In this document: positions 11,043 through 21,206 of the stretch, piece after piece | Position numbering within the stretch: the first letter of the stretch is position 1 | How the letters are laid out: the number at the start of each line of letters is the position of its first letter | Source of the DNA: Bufo bufo | Lineage: Eukaryota; Chordata; Amphibia; Anura; Bufonidae | Reading direction: 5' to 3' | NCBI RefSeq assembly: GCF_905171765.1 | Contig: NC_053392.1 | Location: forward strand, 449,598,722 to 449,662,721 | DNA: 64,000 nt | Notes under the pieces: generated by a model | What the model was told of the DNA's origin: nothing | Databases searched by the model: none | The model's input: only the letters and a program-made list of their open reading frames with translations | Made by a program: the position numbers and the translations under genes

Positions 11043-11130
11043 CATAAATGGGCGGAGTCATCAATAGACGGCTCCTCCCATTTATGAATATTAATTATTG
11101 ATATTTGCATAAATATTGGTGATTAATATT
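11043..11130 (+). repeat. Double hairpin at the 3' end of LTR-like element A
   Basis: Stem 1 pairs CATAAATGGG with CCCATTTATG (11043-11086). Stem 2 pairs AATATTAATTATTGATATT with a near complement ending at 11130. Element B has two stem-1 copies in which the G-C pair of AAATGGG/CCCATTT is an A-T pair (AAATAGG/CCTATTT), a compensatory change. Confidence 0.7.
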
Positions 11131-11141
11131 CCCCCTTTACA

Positions 11142-11272
11142 CGCCGATAAAACCAGCATCCTCTGGGGAACCGGGCAGTGTATACGCGAGGCCAGCGAGT
11201 TCAACCCTCTATAAATCCTTGTGTGATGATGTCAGAATATTGTGTCGCCAATGGCCTTATTTAACGTATACG
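11142..11272 (-). repeat. Penelope-type terminal repeat, right piece
   Basis: Continuation of the repeat interrupted by LTR-like element A. On the minus strand it carries CAGAGGA (11159-11165), one mismatch from the CTGANGA box, then GCTGG...TATCGG leading into the GAAAC of the left piece. The rest up to the Tc1 insertion is unclassified. Confidence 0.4.
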
Positions 11273-11274
11273 TA

Positions 11275-12213
11275 CAGTACAGACCAAAAGTTTGGACACA
11301 CCTTCTCATTCAAAGAGTTTTCTTTATTTTCATGACTATGAAAGCATCAAAACTATGAATTAACACATGTGGAATTATATACATAACAAACAAGTGTGAA
11401 ACAACTGAAAATATGTCATATTCTAGGTTCTTCAAAGTAGCCACCTTTTGCTTTGATTACTGCTTTGCACACTCTTGGCATTCTCTTGATAAGCTTCAAG
11501 AGGTAGTCCCCTGAAATGGTCTTCCAACAGTCTTGAAGGAGTTCCCAGAGATGCTTAGCACTTGTTGGCCCTTTTGCCTTTACTCTGCGGTCCAGCTCAC
11601 CCCAAACCATCTCGATTGGGTTCAGGTCCGATGACTGTGGAGGCCAGGTCATCTGGCGCAGCACCCCATCACTCTTCTTCATGGTCAAATAGCCCTTACT
11701 TTCAAAGTTTTCCCAATTTTTCGGCTAACTGACTGACCTTCATTTCCTAAAGTAATGATGGCCACTCGTTTTTCTTTACTTAGCTGCTTTTTTCTTGCCA
11801 TAATACCAATTCTAACAGTCTATTCAGTAGGACTATCAGCTGTGTATCCACCTGACTTCTCCTCAACGCAACTGATGGTCCCAACCCCATTTATAAGGCA
11901 AGAAATCCCACTTATTAAACCTGACAGGGCACACCTGTGAAGTGAAAACCATTTCAGGGGACTACCTCTTGAAGCTCATCAAGAGAATGCCAAGAGTGTG
12001 CAAAGCAGTAATCAAAGCAAAAGGTGGCTACTTTTAAGAACCTAGAATATGACATATTTTCAGTTGTTTCACACTTGTTTGTTATGTATATAATTCCCCA
12101 TGTGTTAATTCATAGTTTTGATGCCTTCAGTGTGAATCTACAATTTTCATAGTCATGAAAATAAAGAAAACTCTTTGAATGAGAAGCTGTGTCCAAACTT
12201 TTGGTCTGTACTG
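11275..12213 (-). mobile_element. Internally deleted Tc1 transposon
   Basis: Ends CAGTACAGACCAAAAG and complement are flanked by TA at 11273-11274 and 12214-12215. The terminal repeats are about 200 bp and share ATTCAAAGAGTTTTCTTT. The centre joins the transposase 3' part (to about 11699) directly to the 5' part and leader (about 11700-11950), so most of the gene is missing. The tract at 11416-11525 recurs inverted at 11950-12040. Confidence 0.88.
11416..11940 (-). pseudogene. Tc1 transposase remnant (C-terminus plus start, middle deleted)
   Basis: On minus, 11688-11416 encodes the last catalytic segment (SSDLNPIEMVWGEL, with the third acidic residue intact) and the conserved tail AVIKAKGGYFEEPRI. 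Upstream, about 11820-11700 carries the N-terminal start and first helix region. The two are fused, with the first two catalytic aspartates and the central core absent. It cannot encode a transposase and would need one in trans. Confidence 0.8.
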
Positions 12214-12215
12214 TA

Positions 12216-12779
12216 TATGTAATGCGTGTGGGGAAGAGACTCCATCGCTGATAGGGTAAGGTAAAAACACACACCCTTACCTCCCCTCTCGTGATGTATG
12301 CCCCTCAACTTCCCTCCTTAAATGCATATTGTGCTGTCCATACCTTTTAATATGTCTTCGTATCTGGCGCATGCGCGAGAACTTAGTCTCGCAGAGTTCA
12401 ACTAACTGCGTCTGTCTGCTTTCCCTACTTGGGATATTTGATGATGGACTTTATTAGTTACTGGCAACATAAGCGTAACAAACTATTTATACTATCTTTA
12501 TTTGTATTTATTACTAGCGATACTTTCGCACACATGATTTTGTGGTTGAAAGTAAATGGTTTTGTGATTAATTAATTACCAATCTAAGGTAGTATATAGT
12601 AAATACAGGTAAATATATCAGACTTGTCATAATTTCTAGATGTAGTAATATTGCAATATTATTATTTTGAGGGGTAAAAGGTGGGGGTCAACCTTTTATT
12701 TTGTGTTTTTTTTTATAGAAGGTCTTTTATATAAGGATTATTGTGTTCTTATTTAGGTTGGTCTTACACAATTTCTTAA
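12216..12779. other. Unclassified sequence, no gene
   Basis: AT-rich sequence with no recognised element. It separates the deleted Tc1 copy from the gypsy 3' end. Confidence 0.4.
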
Positions 12780-12849
12780 AAAAAAATTCACCCCCTTTCC
12801 TGAAACCTGGTCCTGAGTGTCCGATGGCCCCTAGTAGAAAGCGGGGTAC
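12780..12849 (+). pseudogene. Gypsy pol extreme 3' end and polypurine tract
   Basis: The open frame around 12743-12952 ends in a basic run, SRKRGTVTRV, and a tail resembling the one at position 300 (RRGGTV followed by RSxR). The purine run AGAAAGCGGGG (12837-12846) precedes TGTCACG at 12850. This marks the end of a second gypsy copy; everything upstream is lost or unrecognisable. Confidence 0.5.
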
Positions 12850-13140
12850 TGTCACGAGGGTGTCACGACCTATCGCTGACCCTGTTGTGTCTGGGGTCAG
12901 AAGGTCGCAGCGGGTGGCTACGTGCTCAGTTTCTCAAGGGATCGCTCCATGACCTAATGGTGAGAATGGATTCCGGTCCAGGTGTTCCTGCTTAGGTTTG
13001 CAATCCTTTTTGTCCCTTTATAGGAATCTGTAGCTTTTCATTTCAGCTGTTCTCTGTCAGCCACTCCCAGCTACTATATACATTCTCCCTTTCTGCTTCC
13101 CTTGTTTAAAGATATAGACCTTCCTTCAACTAACTCATCT
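12850..13140 (+). repeat. Partial gypsy LTR
   Basis: Starts TGTCACGAGGGTGTCACGAC immediately after a purine tract. It contains a TATA-like CTACTATATAC at about 13072. The 3' end is not defined; hAT-related sequence is recognisable by about 13400. Confidence 0.5.
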
Positions 13141-13399
13141 TGCTGCCCACCCTGTAGCTGTTGGAGACCGACAAGGATAAATTGCCATGGAGGAGAGGTT
13201 TGAGGATGAGAAGCTGCCACTGGAGGAGGAGTGCTTGACATCTAGTAACTGCTGCAGCAGCCAGTTCAGTCTCTTCAACATTGTTTTTTCAAGGGCCGTG
13301 CCAGCCCGAGGCTAATCAGCAAATCAGGAAATTCTCCCTCGGCTCCCAGGTTCAGGCCAACCGAACCGGCTGCACAGGCGGTATGTCTGCCCCTGCCTG

Positions 13400-13600
13400 A
13401 CCCCACAGGTTTCTGGGCAGGCAGACTGGAACAGTGGCCTAAATTGGCAAATCTCTTTAATCTTTGTTGCCCAGCCTCTAGTCTGAGAGGGTTTTCAGCA
13501 TCAACGGGACAAGTTGTCCTCCGCCAGTATCCAAAACATCAGTTTTGTCAAAATGAACCAGGCCTGGATTGGGGAGGATTTGCACACTCCTTAGGCTGAG
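13400..13600 (+). pseudogene. hAT transposase dimerisation-domain fragment (old copy)
   Basis: Three frames together give GRLEQWPKLANLF, CCPASS and ISFVKMNQAWIGEDL, which matches the end of the better-preserved hAT at 16546-16720 (WPELAFYALEVLACP and TFIKMNQAWIPQDL). The SERVFS acidic motif is destroyed. It forms the left flank of the 13-kb insertion; the flank resumes at 26760. Confidence 0.65.
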
Positions 13601-14202
13601 TCTGATGAATAGGCCTGGCCTCACTGACGGTGCTGCATCTTGCCACTGTTATTGTCTGTGTGCCAACAGTTCTGTCTACTAGTGTTGATCAAGCATGCTC
13701 GGCCAAACACCAGTTCAGCTCGACCATCTCGATGCTCGGCACATGGCGGTATTCGGCCGAATACCGCATGTGCTCTAGCCCAAAGCTCGAGTCTCCTCCC
13801 CGCACGTTTTTTGGCTGCTGAGCAGCCAATAAATGTGCAGGTGAGTACTGCCCTTCACTGTAATACCGTAGCCATGTTGGTTACTGGCATTACAGTCATT
13901 GGCTGGCCGGAACGCAGGACCAGGTTTCTCTATAGCACCCGATGACACAGGTTCGGCTCAGTGTTAGTCAGGGAGAGCTGTGCTGAGGAAGAGAAAGATA
14001 GTGTAGGGAGTGATATATATTTTTTTCAGTAGAAAAACTTGTCAGAGACCCAAAAGTCATTTTAAGAACTAGTGTTGTGTGGCAGCAGCAATATATATTT
14101 TTAGCGCAACCTGCGCTAAATTGCTAAAAATTTACAGACCCAAAAGTCCTTTTAAAGGACTATTGTGTGTGGCAGCAATATCTATTTTTTGTTAGTGTTA
14201 TA

Positions 14203-14498
14203 GCGGCTCAACCAAGAGACCAAAACAGGACAGGTGCTCACCCCTAGGTATCCCTAATACCACAAAATTTAAAGATGGGGGCACTCTATAGCTGGCAATA
14301 AATGGACTAGCGCAATCGTCTAAAAACCATATGTTTAATAATATTACATCATAAAAGCACACATTGATTATAACAAAAAAACATAAAATATAAAAACATA
14401 GAAAAAACATAAATTTTAATAAAAACATAGAAAATGGCCCTATAAGATAGATATAAAATGCTGTAAACACAATCTATATACCCACTATAATAGTGCTA
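14203..14498. other. Unclassified insertion-like sequence
   Basis: AT-rich sequence with repeated ACATAAAA/AAAACATA motifs. It resumes after the MITE at 15028-15325. No coding signal was accepted; the minus-strand open frame at 14198-14470 is low-complexity. Confidence 0.3.
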
Positions 14499-15027
14499 TC
14501 CGTATATAACATTTTTTGCCCTATAAGACGCACCTAGGTTTTTGAGGAGGGAAATAAGAAAAAAAAATATTTTGAACCAAAAGGTGTGCTTTTGGTGGGT
14601 TTTGAACTAATGGTGGTCTGTGGATGACACTACTATGGTGGATCTGTGAATGACACACTGTTATAGAGGGGATCTCTGGATGGTGCTGTTATGGGGATCT
14701 CTGGATGGCACTGCTATGGGGACATCTGTGGATGATACTGCTACGGGGGATCTGTGGATGACACATATATAGCATCTTATTTTATGTGCCATCCACAGAT
14801 CCCCCCCATAACAGGTACTGCACCAGTCCCCTATGTCATTCCTAATCCAGATGCTGGCCCCCAGCCCCTCCTCCCTCTCAGTTGATACACCCGCCAACTG
14901 CACTTTGCGGCATCGCGGCGGCCATGTATCATTGTAAATTGCAGCATTTGCCCAATAAGATGCACTGCTATTTCCCCCCCACTTTTTTGGGGGGGAAAGT
15001 GCATCTTATAGGGCGAAAAATACGGTA
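14499..15027. mobile_element. MITE with CCCTATAAGA-type termini, copy 1
   Basis: The right end, read on minus, is TACCGTATTTTTCGCCCTAT. The left end resembles it (ATTTTTTGCCCTATAAGACG). A second copy sharing GGCCCCCAGCCCCTCCTCCC and the same terminus ends at 48021. It has no transposase. The superfamily is not assigned. Confidence 0.65.
14610..14765. repeat. Short tandem repeat inside the MITE, about 30-bp unit
   Basis: The theme GGGATCTxTGGATGxxACTGxTAT occurs about five times with substitutions. Confidence 0.6.
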
Positions 15028-15325
15028 GTTAACTATAGGTGGTATTATGCCACAACCTATACTGAGGCGTGGTATATAACACAATAGATGGTCCTAATGA
15101 ATAAGTGGTCCCCTATCCTGGGACATAAAGCGGTATGTATACTTTAAATTTTATATTTTTTAGGACCATAGATGTCCACAGTCTTCATAAATAGGGTGAA
15201 GTCCTCCAAAATACCATATAATAGAGGAGGGTCACTGCTTGTAATTATTTGTCCTGCAGACCTTTCTAATCGGTAAATTTCTGATATCCGCACTGTTTGG
15301 CCTGTAGGTTGAGACAAAATATATA

Positions 15326-15389
15326 CAGTGGAATGCGAAAGTTTGGGAAACCTTGTTAATCGTCATGATTTTCCTGTATAAATCGTTGG
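15326..15389. repeat. Terminal fragment of a Tc1-like repeat
   Basis: Begins CAGTGGAATGCGAAAGTTTG after a TA and is cut at 15389 by the hAT terminus. No continuation is seen on the other side of that hAT at 21203. Confidence 0.45.
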
Positions 15390-15699
15390 TAGAGTTGAGC
15401 GAACACCTGGATGTTCGGGTTCGAGAAGTTCGGCCGAACTTCCCGGAAATGTTCGGGTTCGGGATCCGAACCCGACCCGAACTTCGTCCCGAACCCGAAA
15501 CCCATTGAAGTCAATAGGGACCCGAACTTTTCGGCACTAAAAAGGCTGTAAAACAGCCCAGGAAAGAGCTAGAGGGCTGCAAAAGGCAGCAACATGTAGG
15601 TAAATCCCCTGCAAACAAATGTGGATAGGGAAATGAATTAAAATAAAAATAAAAAAAATAAAAATTAACCAATACCAATTGGACAGAGGTCCCATAGCA

Positions 15700-16432
15700 G
15701 AGAATCTGGCTTCACGTCAGCAGAGAATCAGTCTCTTCATGCCATAGCAGAGAATCTGGCTTCATGTCAGCAGAGAATCAGTCTTCATGTCATAGCAGAG
15801 AATCAGGCTTCACGTCACCCACCACTGGAACAGGCCACTGTCACATATTTAGGCCCCGGCACCCAGACAGAGGAGAGAGGTCCCGTAACAGAGAATCTGG
15901 CTTCATGTCAGCACAGAATCAGTCTTCATGTCATAGCAGAGAATCAGGCTTCACGTCACCCACCACTGGAAGAGGCCACTGTCACACATTTTGGCCCTGG
16001 CACCCAGACAGAGGAGAGAGGTCCCGTAACAGAGAATCTGGCTTCATGTCAGCACAGAATCAGTCTTCATGTCATAGCAGAGAATCATGCTTCACGTCAC
16101 CCACCACTGGAACATATTTAGGCCCCGGCACCCAGACAGAGAAGAGAGGTCCCGTAACAGAGAATCTGGCTTTATGTCAGCACAGAATCAGTCTTCATGT
16201 CATAGCAGAGTATCAGGCTTCACGTCACCCACCACTGGAAGAGGCCACTGTCACACATTTAGGCCCTGGCACCCAGACAGAGGAGAGAGGTCCCGTAACA
16301 GAGAATCTGGCTTCATGTCAGCACAGAATCAGTCTTCATGTCATAGCAGAGAATCAGGCTTCACGTCAACCACCACTGGAACAGGCCACTATTACATATT
16401 TAGGCCCCGGCACCCAGACAGAGGAGAGGTTC
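15700..16432 (-). repeat. Subterminal minisatellite, about 141-bp unit
   Basis: Five units share CACCCAGACAGAGGAGAG, GTCCCGTAACAGAGAATC and TCACCCACCACTGGAA; one unit is about 23 bp shorter. It lies between the transposase stop and the 3' terminus. It keeps frames open and creates a false 254-codon frame on +. The same array occurs at 31500-32100. Confidence 0.88.
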
Positions 16433-16545
16433 ATTCAACTTTGGGTTGCCCCGCAATATAATGGTAAAATGAAAATAAAAATAGGATTGAATGAAGAAGT
16501 GCCCTGGAGTTCAATAATATGTGGTTAAGGGGAGGTAGTTAATGT

Positions 16546-19500
16546 CTAATCTGCACAAGGGATGGACAGGTCCTGTGGGATCCATGCCTGGTTCATTTTT
16601 ATGAACGTCAGCTTGTCCACATTGGCTGTAGACAGGCGGTTGCGTTTGTCTGTAATGACGCCCCCTGCCGTGCTGAATACACGTTCAGACAAAATGCTGG
16701 CCACCGGGCAGGCCAGCACCTCCAAGGCATAAAAGGCTAGCTCTGGCCACGTGGACAATTTGGAGACCCAGAAGTTGAATGGGGCTGAACTATCAGTCAG
16801 TACGTGGAGGGGTGTGCACAGGTACTGTTCCACCATGTTAGTGAAATGTTGCCTCCTGCTAACACGTTCCGTATCAGGTGGTGGTGCAGTTAGCTGTGGC
16901 GTGGTGACAAAACTTTTCCACATCTCTGCCATGCTAACCCTGCCCTCAGAGGAGCTGGCCGTGACACAGCTGCGTTGGCAACCTCTTGCTCCTCCTCTGC
17001 CTTCGCCTTGGGCTTCCACTGTGACATTTGGGAATGCTCTCAGTAGCGCGTCTACCAACGTGCGCTTGTACTCGCGCATCTTCCTATCACGCTCCAGTGT
17101 AGGAAGTAAGGTGGGCACATTGTCTTTGTACCAGGGATCCAGCAGGGTGGCAACCCAGTAGTCCGCACACGTTAAAATGTGGGCAACTCTGCTGTCGTTG
17201 CGCAGGCACTGCAGCATGTAGTCGCTCATGTGTGCCAGGCTGCCCAGAGGTAAGGACAAGCTGTCCTCTGTGGTTGGCGTATCGTCATCGTCCTGTGTGT
17301 CCCCCCAGCCACGCACCAGTGATGGGCTCGAGCTGCTTTGGGTGCCACCCCGCTGTGAACATGCTTCATCCTCATCCTCCTCCACCTCCTCCTCATCCTC
17401 GTCCTCCTCATCCTCCAGTAGTGGGCCCTGTCTGGCCACATTTGTACCTGGCCTCTGGTGTTGCAAAAAAACTCCCTCTGAGTCACTTCAAAGAGACTGG
17501 CCTGAAAGTGCTAAAAATGACCCCTCTTCCTCCTCTTCCTTCTGGGCCACCTCCTCTTCCATCATCGCTTTAAGTGTTTTCTCAAGGAGACATAGAAGTG
17601 GTATTTTAACGCTGATAACGGAGTCATCGCCACTGGCCATGTTGGTGGAGTACTCGAAACAGCGCAACAGGGCACACAGGTCTCGCATGGAGGCCCAGTC
17701 ATTGGTGGTGAAGTGGTGCTGTTCCGCAGTGCGACTGACCTGTGCGTGCTGCAGCTGAAACTCCACTATGGCCTGCTGCTGCTCGCACAGTCTGTCCAGC
17801 ATGTGCAAGGTGGAGTTCCACCTGGTGGGCACGTCGCATATGAGGCGGTGACCGAGAAGGCCGAAGTTACGCTGTAGCGCAGACAGGCGAGCAGCGGCAG
17901 GGTGTGAACGCTGGAAGCGCGAACAGACGGCCCGCACTTTATGCAGCAGCTCTGACATGTCGGGGTAGTTGCGAATGAATTTCTGCACCACCAAATTCAG
18001 CACATGCGCCAGGCAAGGGATGTCCGTCAAACCGGCTAGTCCCAGAGCTGCAACGAGATTTCGCCCATTATCGCACACCCCCAGGCCGGGCTTGAGGCTC
18101 ACCGGCAGCAACCACTCGTCGGTCTGTTGTTCTATACCCCGCCACAACTCCTGTGCGGTGTGGGGCCTGTCCCCCAAACATATGAGTTTCAGAACGGCCT
18201 ACTGACGTTTACCCCGGGCTGTGCTGAAGTTGGTGGTGAAGGTGTGGCTGACTGGATGAGCAGGTGGAAGAAGAGGAGTAGGAAGCTGAGTAGGAGGAGG
18301 AGGAGACAGGAGGCAAAGAATGTTGCCCTGCGATCCTTGGCGGCGGAAGGACGTGCGTCAAACAGCTCTCCGCCTGGGGCCCAGCCGCCACTACATTTAC
18401 CCAGTGTGCAGTTAGGGAGATATAGCGTCCCTGGCCGTGCTTACTGGTCCACGTATCTGTGGTTAGGTGGACCTTGCCACAGATGGTGTTGCGCAGTGCA
18501 CACTTGATTTTATCGGACACTTGGTTGTGCAGGGAAGGCACGGCTCTCTTGGAGAAGTAGTGCCGGCTGGGAACAACATACTGTGGGACAGCAAGCGACA
18601 TGAGCTGTTTGAAGCTGTCTGTGTCCACCAGCCTAAATGACAGCATTTCATAGGCCAGTAGTTTAGAAATGCTGGCATTCAGGGCCAGGGATCGAGGGTG
18701 GCTAGGTGGGAATTTACGCTTTCTCTCAAATGTTTGTGAGATGGAGAGCTGAACACTGCCGTGTGACATGGTTGAGATGCTTGGTGACGCAGGTGGTGGT
18801 GTTGGTGGTACATCCCATGTTTGCTGGGCGGCAGGTGCCAACGTTCCTCCAGAGGCAAAGGAAGAGGCCGAGGCAGCAGAAGAGGCCGAGGCGGCAGCAG
18901 CAGAAGAGGTAGCAGGGGGAGCCTGAGTGACTTCCTTGTTTTTAAGGTGTTTACTCCACTGCAGTTCATGCTTTGCATGCAGGTGCCTGGTCATGCAGGT
19001 TGTGCTAAGGTTCAGAACGTTAATGCCTCGCTTCAGGCTCTGATGGCACAGCGTGCAAACCACTCGGGTCTTGTCGTCAGCACATTGTTTGAAGGCGGCG
19101 GTCAGTAGCAGGCGGAGTCTCTTGGCGGCGGGTGTTCTGATTTTGCCCACTGCTCCCTCATTTGCTACGCTGTTGGCTCGGTCTCACCACTGCCTCTTCC
19201 TCCGAACTCTGAAAGTCAGTGGCACGACCTTCATTCAATGTGGGGTCTAGGACCTCATCATCCCCTGCATCGTCTTCCACCCAGTCTTGATCCCTGACCT
19301 CCTGTTCAGTCTGCACACTGCAGAAAGACGCAGCAGTTGGCACCTGTGTTTCGTCATCATCAGAGACGTGCTGAGGTGGTATTCCCATGTCCTCATCATC
19401 AGGAAACATAAGTGGTTGTGCGTTAGTGCATTCTATCTCTTCCACCCCTGGGGAAGGGCTAGGTGGATGCCCTTGGGAAACCCTGGCAGCAGATTCTTCA

Positions 19501-19897
19501 AACAGCATAAGAGATTGCTGCATAACTTGAGGCTCAGACAGTTTCCCCGATATGCATGGGGGTGAAGTTGAAAGACTGATGGGCTTGGTTTTCATGCGCC
19601 ATCTGTGCGCTTTCTGCAGCAGACTGGGTGGGGGATAATGTGAACGTGCTGGATGCACTGTCGGGCCACCCAATTGACTAATGCCTGTACCTGCTCAGGC
19701 CTTACCATCCTTAGAACGGCATTGGGCCCCACCAAATATCCCTGTAAATTCTGGCGGCTACTGGGACCTGAGGTAGTTGGTACACTAGGACGTGTGGCTG
19801 TGGCAGAACGGCCACGTCCTCTCCCAGCACCAGAGGGTCCACTAACACCACCACGACCATGTCCACGTCCGCGTCCCTTACTAGATGTTTTCCTCAT
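16546..19897 (-). pseudogene. BED-finger hAT transposase, near complete with a few lesions
   Basis: Pieces in order on minus: a glycine/arginine-rich start (19897-19592), an acidic region (19673-19158), the BED finger and first catalytic part (19150-18209), the middle (18177-17488) and the C-terminus (17466-16546). BED ligands in the third piece are Cys32, Cys35, His56 and His61. The catalytic triad is visible: Asp232 in TTDTWTS, the Asp of GVCDNGRN, and Glu261 of the last piece in SERVFS. The end VDKLTFIKMNQAW is the hAT dimerisation region. Lesions are a frameshift and a TAG near 18200, an in-frame TGA at 17488-17490, and frame changes near 19600 and 19155 that could be splice sites. All catalytic residues remain, so decay is recent. 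Confidence 0.88.
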
Positions 19898-20390
19898 TGT
19901 TCCCGTTCACCACAATAAGAAAAATATTATTCGGGCCAATGTATTTAATTAAAATTCAGGCCTTTTTTTACAGACACCTAACACTGTCTGGCTATCTATT
20001 TAGGTACCGTATTACACTAATACAGGCACATCCGTAATGACAGATTTAGCTGAATATAAATGTGAGGCCTATTTTTTTAGGCGCTGTGTGACAGGTATAC
20101 CTTTAATCACAGAATTAGACTTGTATCTGCACTGTAGCGTGTGTGTTAAGTTTTTCAGAATGACACTATCAGCACCTTGAATCTAATATACCCTTTTTGG
20201 GATAGATTTAAAGTAGGCCTGATATAGCAGAAACTACTAATTTTGAGAATGGCAAATTTGGGAATAGTTTTTCAACCCAGAACAAAAACTGTGCTTTTAC
20301 GGTCACTACAAATAATTTGACCAGCTAAAACAGTACTGATTTGGAGGAATAGAAATGTCAGGCCTATTTTTTATGCGCTGGGTGACAGGC

Positions 20391-20690
20391 TCAACTTGCC
20401 CCTGATGTAGTATATGGCCAAAAAATAACCACACTATTGATGGTTAAATGCACTTGGGTGACACAGGCTCAGCCTGCACCTGATGTAGTATATGGCCAAA
20501 AAATAACCACACTATTGATGGTTAAATGCACTTGATGAAAGCTTGACCCTGATGTAGGATATAGCAAAAAATAACCACACTATTGATGGTTAAATGCACT
20601 TGGGTGACACAGGCTCAGCCTGCACCTGATGTAGGATATAGCAAAAAATAACCACACTATTGATGGTTAAATGCACTTGGTGGTAGCTTG
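20391..20690 (-). repeat. Subterminal tandem repeat at the hAT 5' side, about 75-bp unit
   Basis: Four copies share AAAAAATAACCACACTATTG and GGTTAAATGCACTT, with variable linkers such as GGGTGACACAGGCTCAGCC. The array lies between the transposase start and the 21202 terminus. Confidence 0.85.
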
Positions 20691-21206
20691 TGCTGGCGCA
20701 CCACAAGCCACAAAATGGCCGCCGATCACCCCAGAAAAAAGTGATATAAAAACGCTCTGGGCAGTCTAAAAAAAGTGAGCAATTCAATATCAGCACTTCA
20801 ATGATCCACAGCTGGAGATCGATCACTGAATTAAGTCTTTTGGAGGAGTTAATCTGCCTAATCTCACCCTAACGTCGCAGCAGCAACCTCTCCCTAAGCT
20901 TGCATCAGCAGAGTGACGTGCAGCGCTACGTGACCCAAGCTTATATAGCTGCTGGGTCACATGCTGCACTGGCCAATCACAGCCATGCCAATAGTAGGCA
21001 AGGCTGTGATGGCCTCTTGGGGCAAGTAGTATGACGCTTGTTGATTGGCTGCTTTGCAGCCTTTCAAAAAGCGCCAAGAAAGCGCCGAACACCGAACCCG
21101 AACCCGGACTTTTACGGAAATGTTCGGGTTTGGGTTCGTGTCACGGACACCCCAAAATTCGGTACGAACCCGAACTATACAGTTCGGGTTCGCTCATCCC
21201 TAGTCA

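Larger units (their letters stand above)
9428..11141 (+). mobile_element. LTR-like element A (probable solo LTR)
   Basis: The segment starts TGTTGAGG, ends TTTACA (TG...CA) and is flanked by a 5-bp duplication CGCCG (9423-9427 and 11142-11146). Removing it restores a continuous repeat. It carries a TATA-like box near 10258, an AATAAA signal near 10911 and two adjacent hairpins at its 3' end. A 1283-bp relative with the same start, promoter region, poly(A) signal and hairpins lies at 24544-25826. No internal coding region is present, hence the solo-LTR reading. The retroelement class is unknown. Confidence 0.72.
15390..21202 (-). mobile_element. hAT element with near-complete transposase, minus strand
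   Basis: Left end TAGAGTTGAGCGAAC and inverted right end (TAGGGATGAGCGAAC on minus) share a 15-base terminus with two differences, followed by GTTCGGGTTCG-rich subterminal sequence. The transposase runs on minus. Tandem repeats lie next to both termini. The 8-bp flanks, ATCGTTGG and GTCAACGG, match at only half the positions, so no convincing target duplication exists. Its left end recurs, truncated, at 31204-32100. Confidence 0.82.

Noticed and set aside
15764..16528. 254-codon open frame on +
   Set aside because: It is a frame through the 141-bp minisatellite, repeating the same peptide text; the element's gene is on the other strand.
17228..17758. Serine-rich open frame on +
   Set aside because: Antisense shadow of the acidic region of the hAT transposase; the poly-Ser comes from reversed GAG/GAA codons.
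18821..19108. Gly/Arg-rich frame on +, RGG-protein-like
   Set aside because: Antisense of the alanine/serine-rich linker of the hAT transposase.
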